Below, piece by piece: positions 1 through 5,947 of a DNA stretch of 17,650 bases. Under the pieces are notes generated by a model. It made no database searches and was not told where the DNA came from. It worked only from the letters and a program-made list of their open reading frames with translations. The translations under genes and the position numbers were made by a program. How positions within the stretch are numbered: the stretch's first letter is position 1; every line of letters begins with the position of its first letter. The DNA comes from Eshraghiella sp045129695 (GTDB taxonomy: Bacteria > Bacillota > Clostridia > Lachnospirales > Lachnospiraceae), in contig JBGVJZ010000036.1 of the NCBI GenBank assembly GCA_045129695.1, positions 1 to 17,650 of the forward strand, given 5' to 3'.

Positions 1-60
1 TCGTTTGGTTTTCTTTTTGCGATTGGAATATTCCATATCTGTAAGTGTCATTTGATTCAT
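1..60 (-). CDS. IS5-family transposase, N-terminal fragment (runs off the window)
   Basis: The reverse strand from 60 down to 1 reads MNQMTLTDMEYSNRKKKTKR without a stop. MTLTDMEYS followed by a run of basic residues is, as I recall it, the N-terminus of IS5-type transposases common in Lachnospiraceae. A Shine-Dalgarno-like AAGGTGG lies on the reverse strand at about 68-74, 8 bases before the ATG. The rest of the element lies left of the window, so neither the catalytic DDE residues nor the far inverted repeat can be checked. The inner end of the element should lie somewhere in 75-150, but I could not fix its inverted repeat. It is the only leftward gene in the window. Confidence 0.65.
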   Translation of the reverse strand, partial: MNQMTLTDMEYSNRKKKTKR

Positions 61-112
61 AGGTATACCACCTTTTGTTTGATACTTACATTTTATCATA
101 TATTAACTGAAA

Positions 113-289
113 ATGCTTGAATTAATCAGCGTTTCCCTAGACATAATCGCTGGTAATCTCGAGAAGGCAGCTATTGATATTCCTCCGTCCCAAATTGACG
201 GTCCTTCAGAGAAACTTAAGATAAGCCTTAAAAAAGACGGTTTATACATAGGCATAGAAAAGAAGGTATCAGCCGGAACAGTAATATAG
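113..289 (+). CDS. Short orphan ORF next to the IS, possibly a gene remnant
   Basis: The frame opens at an ATG without a convincing Shine-Dalgarno and encodes 58 residues, beginning MLELISVSLDIIAGNLEKAA and ending KVSAGTVI before TAG. Codon use and composition look coding. I do not recognise the family. The ATG lies close to the promoter side of the IS transposase, so the reading frame may be the 3' remnant of a phage gene cut by the insertion, with the ATG supplied by or near the IS end. The alternative is a small intact phage gene. Confidence 0.4.
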   Translation: MLELISVSLDIIAGNLEKAAIDIPPSQIDGPSEKLKISLKKDGLYIGIEKKVSAGTVI

Positions 290-426
290 CCCTACTGCCT
301 GTCGCACACAAGGGGCGTAGGCTTGGATTAGACACAGAGCATGACCAATGCGCTGCAATAATCTATATATCACAAAGCTGCCGGATATAAACCCGGCAGC
401 AGAACAATACATAACAGGAGACAACA
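290..426 (+). other. Intergenic leader with an 8-bp stem hairpin
   Basis: No gene is supported here on either strand. A perfect 8-bp inverted repeat, GCTGCCGG at 377-384 and CCGGCAGC at 393-400 with an 8-base loop, lies just upstream of the gene at 427. It has no T-tract, so it is not a typical terminator; it may be a 5' leader structure. A Shine-Dalgarno AGGAG at 416-420 serves the next gene. Confidence 0.5.
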
Positions 427-705
427 ATGGAAGAAATATTAAAAGCATTTAACGATAAAGAAAAATACTACAGTCAGGCAGAAACTTTTCTACAGGAGCA
501 CGAGCTGGCAGCAGAGATTGACAGAGACAAATTCGGAGCTGACAGAGAGAATGTGAATATAAGCCTAAAACCGATTAACAGTTTAAAACATAAGATGCTT
601 GTCAGAAAACTTCGTAAGCTGACAAATATCAAAGAAGAGCCGCATTCGGATGAAAAGAATTCGGTTGTAGTATATTTTGTCTTAAAACTGCCAAGGGAGG
701 CTTAA
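427..705 (+). CDS. Hypothetical phage protein, 92 aa
   Basis: ATG start 6 bases after AGGAG (416-420). The protein (MEEILKAFNDKEKYYSQAET...) is charged and largely helical in appearance, with no signal peptide, membrane segment or cysteine cluster. It is the first gene of a tightly packed row of small genes; the next start is at 707, one base after this stop, which suggests translational coupling. I do not recognise the family. The position, in the small-gene region before the packaging genes, is typical of phage accessory proteins. Confidence 0.7.
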   Translation: MEEILKAFNDKEKYYSQAETFLQEHELAAEIDRDKFGADRENVNISLKPINSLKHKMLVRKLRKLTNIKEEPHSDEKNSVVVYFVLKLPREA

Positions 706-706
706 T

Positions 707-1198
707 ATGTGGGACGCTGCTAAATGGGAGCAGGAATATGAGATGCGAAAAGGGCATAAACCATCACAATATGAAATTGAATGGGCAAAAGAAGCACATG
801 AGCTTGAAGAACGAAAGAAAATAGAATATCCGGAAGTGCGCGTGAAGAGAAATTTTAAATTTGACGAGGAATTCAGGAAACATATTGATAAATGTGACGA
901 ATGGTCAGCAAAGGAAGCAAGATTCATAACAAATGAATACAGGCATGAAATTTCATCACAAGAATATAGCAACCTATCGGGCTATACATCAACCAGCACC
1001 GGCGAAAAATACAAATGGATAATACTTTATGACAAGCGGCGACTGGAATATGTCATGGAAAAGGCAACAGCCCGTTTCGGAAGCATTGAAAACGCAATAG
1101 CGGAAGCGGAGCGACAATACATGGAGGAACACAAGAAACGGTGGCCAAACGGATACATGGGTCTTCTTGCTCCGGTTAATGAAACAGAAGAACAGTAA
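707..1198 (+). CDS. Hypothetical phage protein, 163 aa
   Basis: ATG start after GGGAGG (695-700). The sequence begins MWDAAKWEQEYEMRKGHKPS and is rich in Glu, Lys, Arg and Trp, with a middle part (about residues 85-135) that looks mixed alpha/beta: YTSTSTGEKYKWIILYDKRR. There are no transmembrane segments or metal-binding clusters. It follows the 427 gene after a single base and precedes the 1218 gene by 19 bases, so the three form one transcription unit. I do not recognise a family. Confidence 0.7.
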   Translation: MWDAAKWEQEYEMRKGHKPSQYEIEWAKEAHELEERKKIEYPEVRVKRNFKFDEEFRKHIDKCDEWSAKEARFITNEYRHEISSQEYSNLSGYTSTSTGEKYKWIILYDKRRLEYVMEKATARFGSIENAIAEAERQYMEEHKKRWPNGYMGLLAPVNETEEQ

Positions 1199-1217
1199 AA
1201 ATATGGAGGAATGTTTA

Positions 1218-1754
1218 ATGAGTAAATTAATAACAGTAAAAGAAGATGGAATATGGCATGTAAACGGAGCTGATTTTGACATGAAGAAGCTCAGTTCATA
1301 TTTATACGGAGCGTTGTATAAATTAAAGCATTACGAAGAAATCTGCGATTCTCCTGACAAACTTAGAGAGATTGACGAGATGTATCGTGAGAAATGCGAA
1401 GAGGTTAACAGGCTTAAAGCAGAGCTGGAGAAGAGTAGCTTACCAATTAAAGTTGGTGATAGGGTATATTTAAAGGCTTGCTGTGAATGTGTACACATGT
1501 CAAAAGAATATGAAACTGGCATAGAAGAGTGCCCATTTGAAAACGACTGCGAATTTGAAGAGTGTAACAATGGAAACGAAAGATTGTTTAAGAGCACAGT
1601 AGAAAGTATATGGAATGAAGGCACAGGTTGGCTGTTTAGCGTTAGAGGTTTATGTGTTGAAATATCAGTTAATGATATAGGGAAATATGTATTTCTTACA
1701 GAAGAGGCAGCAGAGCAGAATTGTAAAAACGGAGTGGAATTAAAGAATGATTAA
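1218..1754 (+). CDS. Hypothetical phage protein with coiled coil and Cys cluster, 178 aa
   Basis: I place the start at 1218, not at an earlier in-frame TTG at 1167, because GGAGGA (1205-1210) lies 7 bases before this ATG and the earlier start overlaps the previous gene. Residues about 33-75 are a charged helix likely to coil. Then comes VGDRVYLKACCECVHMSKEY with many cysteines to about residue 120, and a C-terminal part ending YVFLTEEAAEQN. The GDRVY...VFLT layout resembles small proteins often seen in Firmicute phages, function unknown. The cysteines suggest zinc binding (inference). The end overlaps the next ATG by 8 bases. Confidence 0.75.
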   Translation: MSKLITVKEDGIWHVNGADFDMKKLSSYLYGALYKLKHYEEICDSPDKLREIDEMYREKCEEVNRLKAELEKSSLPIKVGDRVYLKACCECVHMSKEYETGIEECPFENDCEFEECNNGNERLFKSTVESIWNEGTGWLFSVRGLCVEISVNDIGKYVFLTEEAAEQNCKNGVELKND

Positions 1755-2088
1755 TGAAGAAGAGTTAATGGGATTGCTAATTAAAGATAAGCGAATTGGC
1801 AGAACTGGATTTGGGGCTATTGTAGAGGATATAGAACAGTTAAAGGAACTTGGTTATGAATTGGGCAAGTCTGTTAGCAATAGCTGGATTCCTTGCAGTG
1901 AGCGGCTGCCGGAACAGATTGAAAAAGTGTTGGTTGTTACAGATAAGGGATGTTATTACATTGCAATGCTGAATACCAAAAATGAATGGGTGTGTATCGC
2001 AGAAATGATTAATACCCAAATAACATATTCAAAGGTGGTGGCATGGATGCCATTACCTACACCATATCAGCCAGAAGACACAGAGTGA
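1747..2088 (+). CDS. DUF551-domain phage protein, 113 aa
   Basis: The C-terminal half has the typical DUF551 pattern: WIPCSERLPE (about residues 47-56), then VLVVTDKG, and the ending VVAWMPLPTPYQPE. This small domain is frequent in phage and prophage genomes and has no known function. The N-terminal 45 residues are helical and charged. The ATG overlaps the end of the 1218 gene by 8 bases. A second in-frame ATG exists at 1768 and cannot be excluded as the start. Confidence 0.8.
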   Translation: MINEEELMGLLIKDKRIGRTGFGAIVEDIEQLKELGYELGKSVSNSWIPCSERLPEQIEKVLVVTDKGCYYIAMLNTKNEWVCIAEMINTQITYSKVVAWMPLPTPYQPEDTE

Positions 2089-2100
2089 TACATAGAGTAA

Positions 2101-2116
2101 GTTGCACCGGTGCAAC
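2101..2116. repeat. 16-bp perfect palindrome, copy 1 of 3
   Basis: GTTGCACCGGTGCAAC reads the same on both strands. It recurs exactly at 7331-7346 and 9795-9810. Copies 1 and 2 are also both preceded by GAGTAA. Copy 1 lies between the DUF551 gene and the Shine-Dalgarno of the zinc-ribbon gene at 2138. As RNA it would fold into a 6-bp stem with a CCGG loop; as DNA it could bind a dimeric protein. Confidence 0.85.
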
Positions 2117-2137
2117 CAATTGAGAAGGAGGGATATA

Positions 2138-2356
2138 ATGTCAACACAGTGGGAAAGCTCGGATGTTAAGCATTGCAGTAAGTGCCACAATCCGACGATA
2201 GTCATAGATTCGAGGGATGAATTTAACCATGTGAGGAGACGTAGGGAGTGTGTAAACTGCGGGTATCGTTTTAGCACCATAGAAATACTCAAAGCAGAAT
2301 TTGACAAGATGAATAAGAGTTTAAAAATTATTAAAGAATCAGTTGATGGAGCATAA
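2138..2356 (+). CDS. NrdR-like zinc-ribbon protein, 72 aa
   Basis: Start at 2138 chosen because AAGGAGGG (2125-2132) lies just upstream; earlier in-frame codons would run through the palindrome. Cys13, Cys16, Cys38 and Cys41 form a zinc ribbon (CSKC and CVNCG). VIDSRDEF...VRRRRECVNCGYRF closely resembles the N-terminal domain of NrdR, the repressor of ribonucleotide reductase genes. The ATP-cone that follows in real NrdR (about 150 aa) is absent. It may be a stand-alone DNA-binding ribbon or may compete with host NrdR (inference). Confidence 0.8.
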   Translation: MSTQWESSDVKHCSKCHNPTIVIDSRDEFNHVRRRRECVNCGYRFSTIEILKAEFDKMNKSLKIIKESVDGA

Positions 2357-2371
2357 GAAAGGTCAATATAA

Positions 2372-2548
2372 ATGGATAAACCGGAATTGAAACAATGTCC
2401 CTGTTGTGGTGGCAATGCCAAGGTATGTAAAAAGATTTCTTGCTTTGATTTATTTGCAGTAATTTGCAATGAATGTGGCTTAAAGACAAGAGATTTACCA
2501 ACGGTTGAAGCAGCAACGGAAGCATGGAACATGAGACGAGGAGAATAA
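2372..2548 (+). CDS. Lar-family restriction-alleviation-like protein, 58 aa
   Basis: The protein begins MDKPELKQCPCCGGNAKVCK, continues AVICNECGLKTRD and ends ATEAWNMRRGE. The CPxCGG, CxxCG and final AxxxWNxR pattern is that of the Lar-type small zinc proteins of phages. The founding member, Rac prophage Lar, alleviates type I restriction. Most phage relatives are untested, so the activity here is inference. The start lies in a row of small Cys-rich genes; the next ATG is 2 bases after this stop. Confidence 0.8.
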   Translation: MDKPELKQCPCCGGNAKVCKKISCFDLFAVICNECGLKTRDLPTVEAATEAWNMRRGE

Positions 2549-2550
2549 TT

Positions 2551-2709
2551 ATGGCAGCAGAAAAGAATGAAATAAAAACAGATTGTTTCGCTTATGATGG
2601 AACAAAAACAGAAGAATATGCCTGTAGTGCATTAAACAGTCTTTATTGCAAGAATGAGAAATGTAATTTTTATAAAAGCAAAGCGAAGCATAGCATGGAG
2701 CTTGCATAG
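2551..2709 (+). CDS. Small Cys-rich phage protein, 52 aa
   Basis: Start at 2551, 2 bases after the previous stop, with GAGGAG (2537-2542) upstream. Four cysteines fall in the pattern CFAYDG...YACSALNSLYCKNEKCNFYK, which suggests a small zinc-binding fold. It is the last gene of the early-looking cluster before the HicAB promoter region. I do not recognise a specific function. Confidence 0.75.
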   Translation: MAAEKNEIKTDCFAYDGTKTEEYACSALNSLYCKNEKCNFYKSKAKHSMELA

Positions 2710-2775
2710 TTGAAGGAAAAATCAGGCAGCAGTACATAGAGATGTTGTATTGTCATATAAATAATTTAAAATATA

Positions 2776-2804
2776 TTGACATATACGCATTAAATGCGTA
2801 TAAT
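2776..2804 (+). promoter_or_regulatory. Sigma-A type promoter of hicAB
   Basis: TTGACA at 2776-2781 and TATAAT at 2799-2804 are both perfect consensus, with a 17-base spacer. The hicA start is 33 bases downstream of the -10, with AAAGGAG (2822-2828) between. This is the strongest promoter visible in the window. Confidence 0.85.
2782..2802. promoter_or_regulatory. Operator-like inverted repeat inside the hicAB promoter
   Basis: TATACGCAT (2782-2790), TAA, ATGCGTATA (2794-2802) is a perfect 9-bp inverted repeat filling the spacer and part of the -10. HicB antitoxins with a ribbon-helix-helix or HTH domain repress their own promoters, so this is the likely HicB site (inference from family). Confidence 0.75.
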
Positions 2805-2836
2805 ATGATTAGAAAATATAGAAAGGAGCTAAAACC

Positions 2837-3010
2837 TTGAAAAGAGCCGACCTGATAAAGCTATTAGAGAAGAACGGGTGGAGTTTGAAGAGAAATGGTG
2901 CGGAACATGATATTTACTCGAATGGAAATAGAATTGAACCCATACCAAGACACAAGGAGATTAACGAAATACTTGCACGAAAGATTCTAAAGAAGTTGGG
3001 GATTAAATAA
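2837..3010 (+). CDS. hicA: HicA-type mRNA interferase toxin, 57 aa
   Basis: TTG start, 8 bases after AAAGGAG. The sequence LKRADLIKLLEKNGWSLKR, then NGAEHDIYSN and IEPIPRHKEINEILARKILK, is the complete HicA double-stranded-RNA-binding-like fold: first helix, G-x-x-H strand with the catalytic His (His24), and the PRHKE-I loop followed by the last helix. HicA cleaves mRNA and halts translation until neutralised by HicB. It lies directly before hicB and after a strong autoregulated-looking promoter. In a prophage it probably acts as a stability or defence element (inference). Confidence 0.9.
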   Translation: MKRADLIKLLEKNGWSLKRNGAEHDIYSNGNRIEPIPRHKEINEILARKILKKLGIK

Positions 3011-3015
3011 TCCCC
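2998..3015 (+). terminator. Hairpin at the hicA 3' end
   Basis: GGGGATT (2998-3004) and AATCCCC (3009-3015) form a 7-bp stem with a 4-base loop, spanning the hicA stop codon. No good T-run follows, so it is more likely an RNA-stability or attenuation hairpin between toxin and antitoxin than a full terminator. Confidence 0.5.
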
Positions 3016-3092
3016 TCTCTTTAGAGAAAAATACATGCAATAGATATACAAGAATAAAAAATAAGAGGAACAAACGAAAGGAAGAAAAAAAT

Positions 3093-3485
3093 ATGTTGAA
3101 AGTGTATCCGGTTATATTAACCCAAACAGAAGAAGGCTATATTGTAAATGTACCTGATTTTGATGTCGATACTCAGGGAAAAGATTTAGGCGAAGCTATA
3201 TATATGGCAAGAGATGTTATTGGCATTATGGGAATTGAACTGGAGGATGAAGGAAAGGAGTTGCCGGAACCGTTTTCGGTTGAATTTACACTTGAAAAAG
3301 GTGATATGAAGACATTGGTTGATGTTGATTTTACTGAGTATAGAAAAAAGCACGATAACAGAATGGTCAAGAAGAATTGTACAATACCATATTATTTGAA
3401 TGTGGAAGCAGAGAAGCAGGGAATAAACTTCTCACGTGTTCTTCAGGATGCATTAAGTGAAAAGCTAGGATACAATATAAGTTAA
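3093..3485 (+). CDS. hicB: HicB-type antitoxin, 130 aa
   Basis: Residues 1-60 (VYPVILTQTEEGYIVNVPDF...GEAIYMARDVIGI) are the HicB partial RNase-H-like fold, with the usual PDF motif and the A-x-x-MARDVI helix. Residues about 95-130 (IPYYLNVEAEKQGINFSRVL) form a ribbon-helix-helix DNA-binding end, consistent with binding the operator at 2782-2802. The ATG follows GAAAGGAAG (3077-3085). It is 82 bases after hicA and followed by a strong terminator. Confidence 0.9.
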   Translation: MLKVYPVILTQTEEGYIVNVPDFDVDTQGKDLGEAIYMARDVIGIMGIELEDEGKELPEPFSVEFTLEKGDMKTLVDVDFTEYRKKHDNRMVKKNCTIPYYLNVEAEKQGINFSRVLQDALSEKLGYNIS

Positions 3486-3487
3486 AC

Positions 3488-3545
3488 AATTGAGGGGGCA
3501 TCCCAAAAGACATGAAATGACTTGAGGGCTGCCCTCAATTTTTTT
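3488..3545 (+). terminator. Terminator after hicB
   Basis: AATTGAGGG (3488-3496) pairs with CCCTCAATT (3532-3540), and a second TTGAGGGC (3522-3529) can pair with GCCCTCAA (3531-3538); T7 follows at 3539-3545. This is a rho-independent terminator with two alternative stems. Confidence 0.8.
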
Positions 3546-3668
3546 AAAGAATTTGAAAAGGGTTGCGTAATTTGTGTACTTAGTAGTTGAGTATGGAATT
3601 AATAAGCAAATAAAATAATATGGATTTTTTAACCGAAATATCCTATAATCAAATCATAGAGCCACAGA
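3546..3668 (+). other. Intergenic region before the packaging genes
   Basis: No coding frame is supported. A TATAAT at 3644-3649 could be the -10 of a late promoter, but the -35 position (TGGATT, 3621-3626) is poor, so the promoter is only tentative. The packaging site (pac or cos) of the phage may lie here or in terS; nothing in the sequence fixes it. Confidence 0.3.
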
Positions 3669-3699
3669 GCCGTATACATTTAGCGTGTATGCGGCTTTT
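3669..3699 (+). terminator. Terminator just upstream of terS
   Basis: GCCGTATACA (3669-3678) pairs with TGTATGCGGC (3686-3695) with one G-T wobble and a 7-base loop, followed by TTTT (3696-3699). The in-frame GTG at 3685 falls inside this hairpin, which argues against it as the terS start. Confidence 0.75.
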
Positions 3700-3707
3700 G
3701 TCATTAT

Positions 3708-3723
3708 AAAGGAAGGTGAGATA
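3708..3723 (+). promoter_or_regulatory. terS ribosome binding site and probable AUA start
   Basis: AAAGGAAGGTGAG (3708-3720) is an extended Shine-Dalgarno. Seven bases after AAAGGA, the in-frame codon is ATA (3721). The next in-frame ATG is 3766, inside the conserved helix-turn-helix. The AGG at 3723 is out of frame and meets TAA after two codons, so it is not the start. Confidence 0.5.
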
Positions 3724-4521
3724 GGGAATAAGCATGAAGAAGCAGAAAAAGATTATATAGCCGGTATGAAGTATGCCGATATTGCCGCCAAATATGATGT
3801 CTCTATCGACACCGTTAAGAGTTGGAAAAAGAGATATAAATGGGTGCGAAAAAGTGTGCACACAAAATGCACACAAAAAAGCGAAAAAAGGGTGCACCCA
3901 AAATCTGAGCAAATCGAGCATGAAAATGTGACAGAAAATGAAGAAGACGAATTAACCGAAAAACAGCGTCTTTTCTGTGTTTTCTTCGTAAAATCATTTA
4001 ATGCAACTAAGGCATACCAAAAGGCGTACGGAGTAGATAAAAATACAGCTGCAGTAAATGGGTGCAGGATGCTAAGAAATGCTAAGGTTCAAAACGAGAT
4101 AAAAGAACTTAAAGAAATAACACTTGCTCAGAAGTTCCTGACAGAGAAAGATATTCTTCAAAAATACATAGATTTAGCTTTTTCAGATATAACCGATTTT
4201 GCCGAATTCAAAGGAGGTATAGTTAAGCTAAAGAGTAGTGAAGAAGTGGATGGAAGCTTAATCAAGGAGGTTAAAGCCGGAATGTTCGGAGCATCCATTA
4301 AGTTAAAGGATAGTGAGAAAGCTCTTGATTGGCTTAGCAGATACTTTATGATGAATCCAATGGATAAACACCGTCAGGAATTTGAAAAACGCAAAATGGA
4401 GCTGGAATTATTAAAACTGGAGGCATCAAAGACACAGGAACAACCTCAGGATGAGCCACCGGATGATAATTTTAAAGAAGTAATTAAACAATCAGTAAAG
4501 GACGTGTGGACAGAGGATTGA
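3721..4521 (+). CDS. terS: Terminase small subunit
   Basis: DNA-recognition subunit of the packaging motor. From the ATA at 3721 the protein is 266 aa. Residues about 15-45 (GMKYADIAAKYDVSIDTVKS plus WKKRYKW) are a helix-turn-helix, as in many Firmicute phage TerS proteins. Residues about 80-175 (LTEKQRLFCVFFVKSFNATK, AYQKAYG, then MLRNAKVQNEIKEL) are the Terminase_2 domain. The C-terminus is charged. The family consensus begins with ...KHEEAEKDYxxGMKY, present here only if translation begins at or near 3721. The start is uncertain: ATA at 3721 with a good Shine-Dalgarno, or GTG 3685 within a terminator stem. Its stop overlaps terL by 8 bases. Confidence 0.85.
   Translation: MGNKHEEAEKDYIAGMKYADIAAKYDVSIDTVKSWKKRYKWVRKSVHTKCTQKSEKRVHPKSEQIEHENVTENEEDELTEKQRLFCVFFVKSFNATKAYQKAYGVDKNTAAVNGCRMLRNAKVQNEIKELKEITLAQKFLTEKDILQKYIDLAFSDITDFAEFKGGIVKLKSSEEVDGSLIKEVKAGMFGASIKLKDSEKALDWLSRYFMMNPMDKHRQEFEKRKMELELLKLEASKTQEQPQDEPPDDNFKEVIKQSVKDVWTED
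4498..4516 (+). promoter_or_regulatory. Shine-Dalgarno and AGG start of terL
   Basis: AAGGA (4498-4502) then AGG (4514-4516), spacing 11. An in-frame TAA lies at 4496-4498 and there is no ATG, GTG or TTG between it and 4568. This is the weakest of the eight AGG starts because of its spacing. Confidence 0.6.
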
Positions 4522-5932
4522 ATGGGCAGAGATAGACAGACGTATTGAAAAATTAAGAAATAGTATTATGAACCGGGCGACGTCTTTAAAGCAAAAGATA
4601 AAGACCACAGGATTTGTATATTCTCCATTTTCTAAAAAACAACTGAAAATACTTACATGGTGGCATCCGGCAAGCCCGGTTAAAGACAAAGAAGGAATAA
4701 TAGCAGATGGCTCCATCCGTTCCGGCAAAACTTTAAGCATGTCATTAAGCTATGAATTGTGGGCTATGAATAGCTTTAATAAGCAGAATTTCGGTATGGC
4801 CGGTAAGACAATAGGTTCATTCCGACGTAACGTGCTATTTTGGCTTAAAATAATGCTACGAGGCAGAGGCTATACAGTCAAAGATCATAGGACTGACAAT
4901 TTGCTGATTGTATCCAAAGGTGAAGTAGAGAATTATTTCTACATCTTCGGTGGTAAGGATGAAAGCTCTCAGGACTTAATACAGGGTATAACCCTTGCCG
5001 GTATGTTCTTTGATGAAGTGGCATTGATGCCGGAAAGCTTTGTTAACCAGGCTACAGCAAGATGTTCTGTAACAGGATCCAAGTGGTGGTTTAACTGCAA
5101 CCCGCAAGGTCCAGACCATTATTTTTATACGGAGTGGATTCAGAAAGCGGCAGAAAAGAATTTAATATATCTACATTTCACAATGGATGATAACCTGAGT
5201 CTTTCGGAAGAACTTAAGCAAAGATACAAGAATATGTACACAGGTGTATTCTACGACCGCTATATAAGAGGCTTGTGGGTGCTTGCAGAAGGGCTCATAT
5301 TCCGTTATTTTGCTGAGGATGACAGTAAGTACTTATTTGATGATAATGAGATATTTGAGACAAATACGAGAGGAGAGCAGGTTCTTAAAGTAGTATTTAG
5401 CAAAATCACAATGGGGATAGACTTCGGAGGTAACGGATCCAAGACAACATTTAATCTGATGGGTTATATGGAGAGATACCGTCACCTGAGATTACTGGAA
5501 GAGGAAGGGCTTCCGGTAACGGAGGAAATAGATGCAAAAACAATATGTGATACATTTGTTCGATTCTACAAAATGGCAATAGCGAAATATGGTAAAGTAG
5601 ATTGGATATTTCCGGATAGTGCAAGTACAACATTAATTAATTCACTTCGCACAGCTGCAAGAGAAGCAGGACTTCCATGGAGAAATATATCAGGTTGTAA
5701 GAAAAACGAGGTATCTGAAAGACCTGTAACAGTAGATTTGCTTTTTAATACCGGAAGACTGAAGCTTAATAAACGCTGTTTACAGACAAGAAAGGCGATA
5801 GGTTCTCTCAGATGGGATGAGAAGAAACCAAACCAGCCGGAGGATAAGAATATAGGAAACTGTAATGACTGGTGGGACTGCTTTAATTACTGTTTTCTTG
5901 ATTTTGTAAAATTCATAGATTTAAAACGATAG
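4514..5932 (+). CDS. terL: Terminase large subunit (ATPase-nuclease), AGG start
   Basis: Motor that pumps DNA into proheads and cuts it. From AGG at 4514 the protein is 472 aa and begins (M)IEWAEIDRRIEKLRNSI, an N-terminus typical of this TerL group; starting at the ATG at 4568 would remove it and has no Shine-Dalgarno. Walker A is GSIRSGKT (about residues 66-73), Walker B MFFDE with Asp167 and Glu168, and the C-terminal RNase-H-like nuclease has Asp303 (GIDFGG) and Asp368 (FPDSAS), with a further Asp near the end (WWDCFNY). The gene looks intact. Its AGG overlaps the terS stop. Product very secure; start well supported but unproven. Confidence 0.93.
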   Translation, partial: RIEWAEIDRRIEKLRNSIMNRATSLKQKIKTTGFVYSPFSKKQLKILTWWHPASPVKDKEGIIADGSIRSGKTLSMSLSYELWAMNSFNKQNFGMAGKTIGSFRRNVLFWLKIMLRGRGYTVKDHRTDNLLIVSKGEVENYFYIFGGKDESSQDLIQGITLAGMFFDEVALMPESFVNQATARCSVTGSKWWFNCNPQGPDHYFYTEWIQKAAEKNLIYLHFTMDDNLSLSEELKQRYKNMYTGVFYDRYIRGLWVLAEGLIFRYFAEDDSKYLFDDNEIFETNTRGEQVLKVVFSKITMGIDFGGNGSKTTFNLMGYMERYRHLRLLEEEGLPVTEEIDAKTICDTFVRFYKMAIAKYGKVDWIFPDSASTTLINSLRTAAREAGLPWRNISGCKKNEVSERPVTVDLLFNTGRLKLNKRCLQTRKAIGSLRWDEKKPNQPEDKNIGNCNDWWDCFNYCFLDFVKFIDLKR

Positions 5933-5947
5933 GAGGATTCAAAAAGG
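5931..5947 (+). promoter_or_regulatory. Shine-Dalgarno and AGG start of the portal gene
   Basis: AGGAGG (5931-5936), an 8-base spacer, then AGG (5945-5947). The terL stop TAG (5930-5932) is in the same frame five codons earlier, and no ATG, GTG or TTG lies between. Confidence 0.85.

Noticed and set aside
308..378. Possible AGG-start frame in the leader (AGG CTT GGA ...)
   Set aside because: It is short, has no Shine-Dalgarno at proper distance, resembles no protein, and overlaps the hairpin region.
3723..3731. AGG at 3723 as the TerS start
   Set aside because: It is out of frame with TerS and reaches TAA after two codons.
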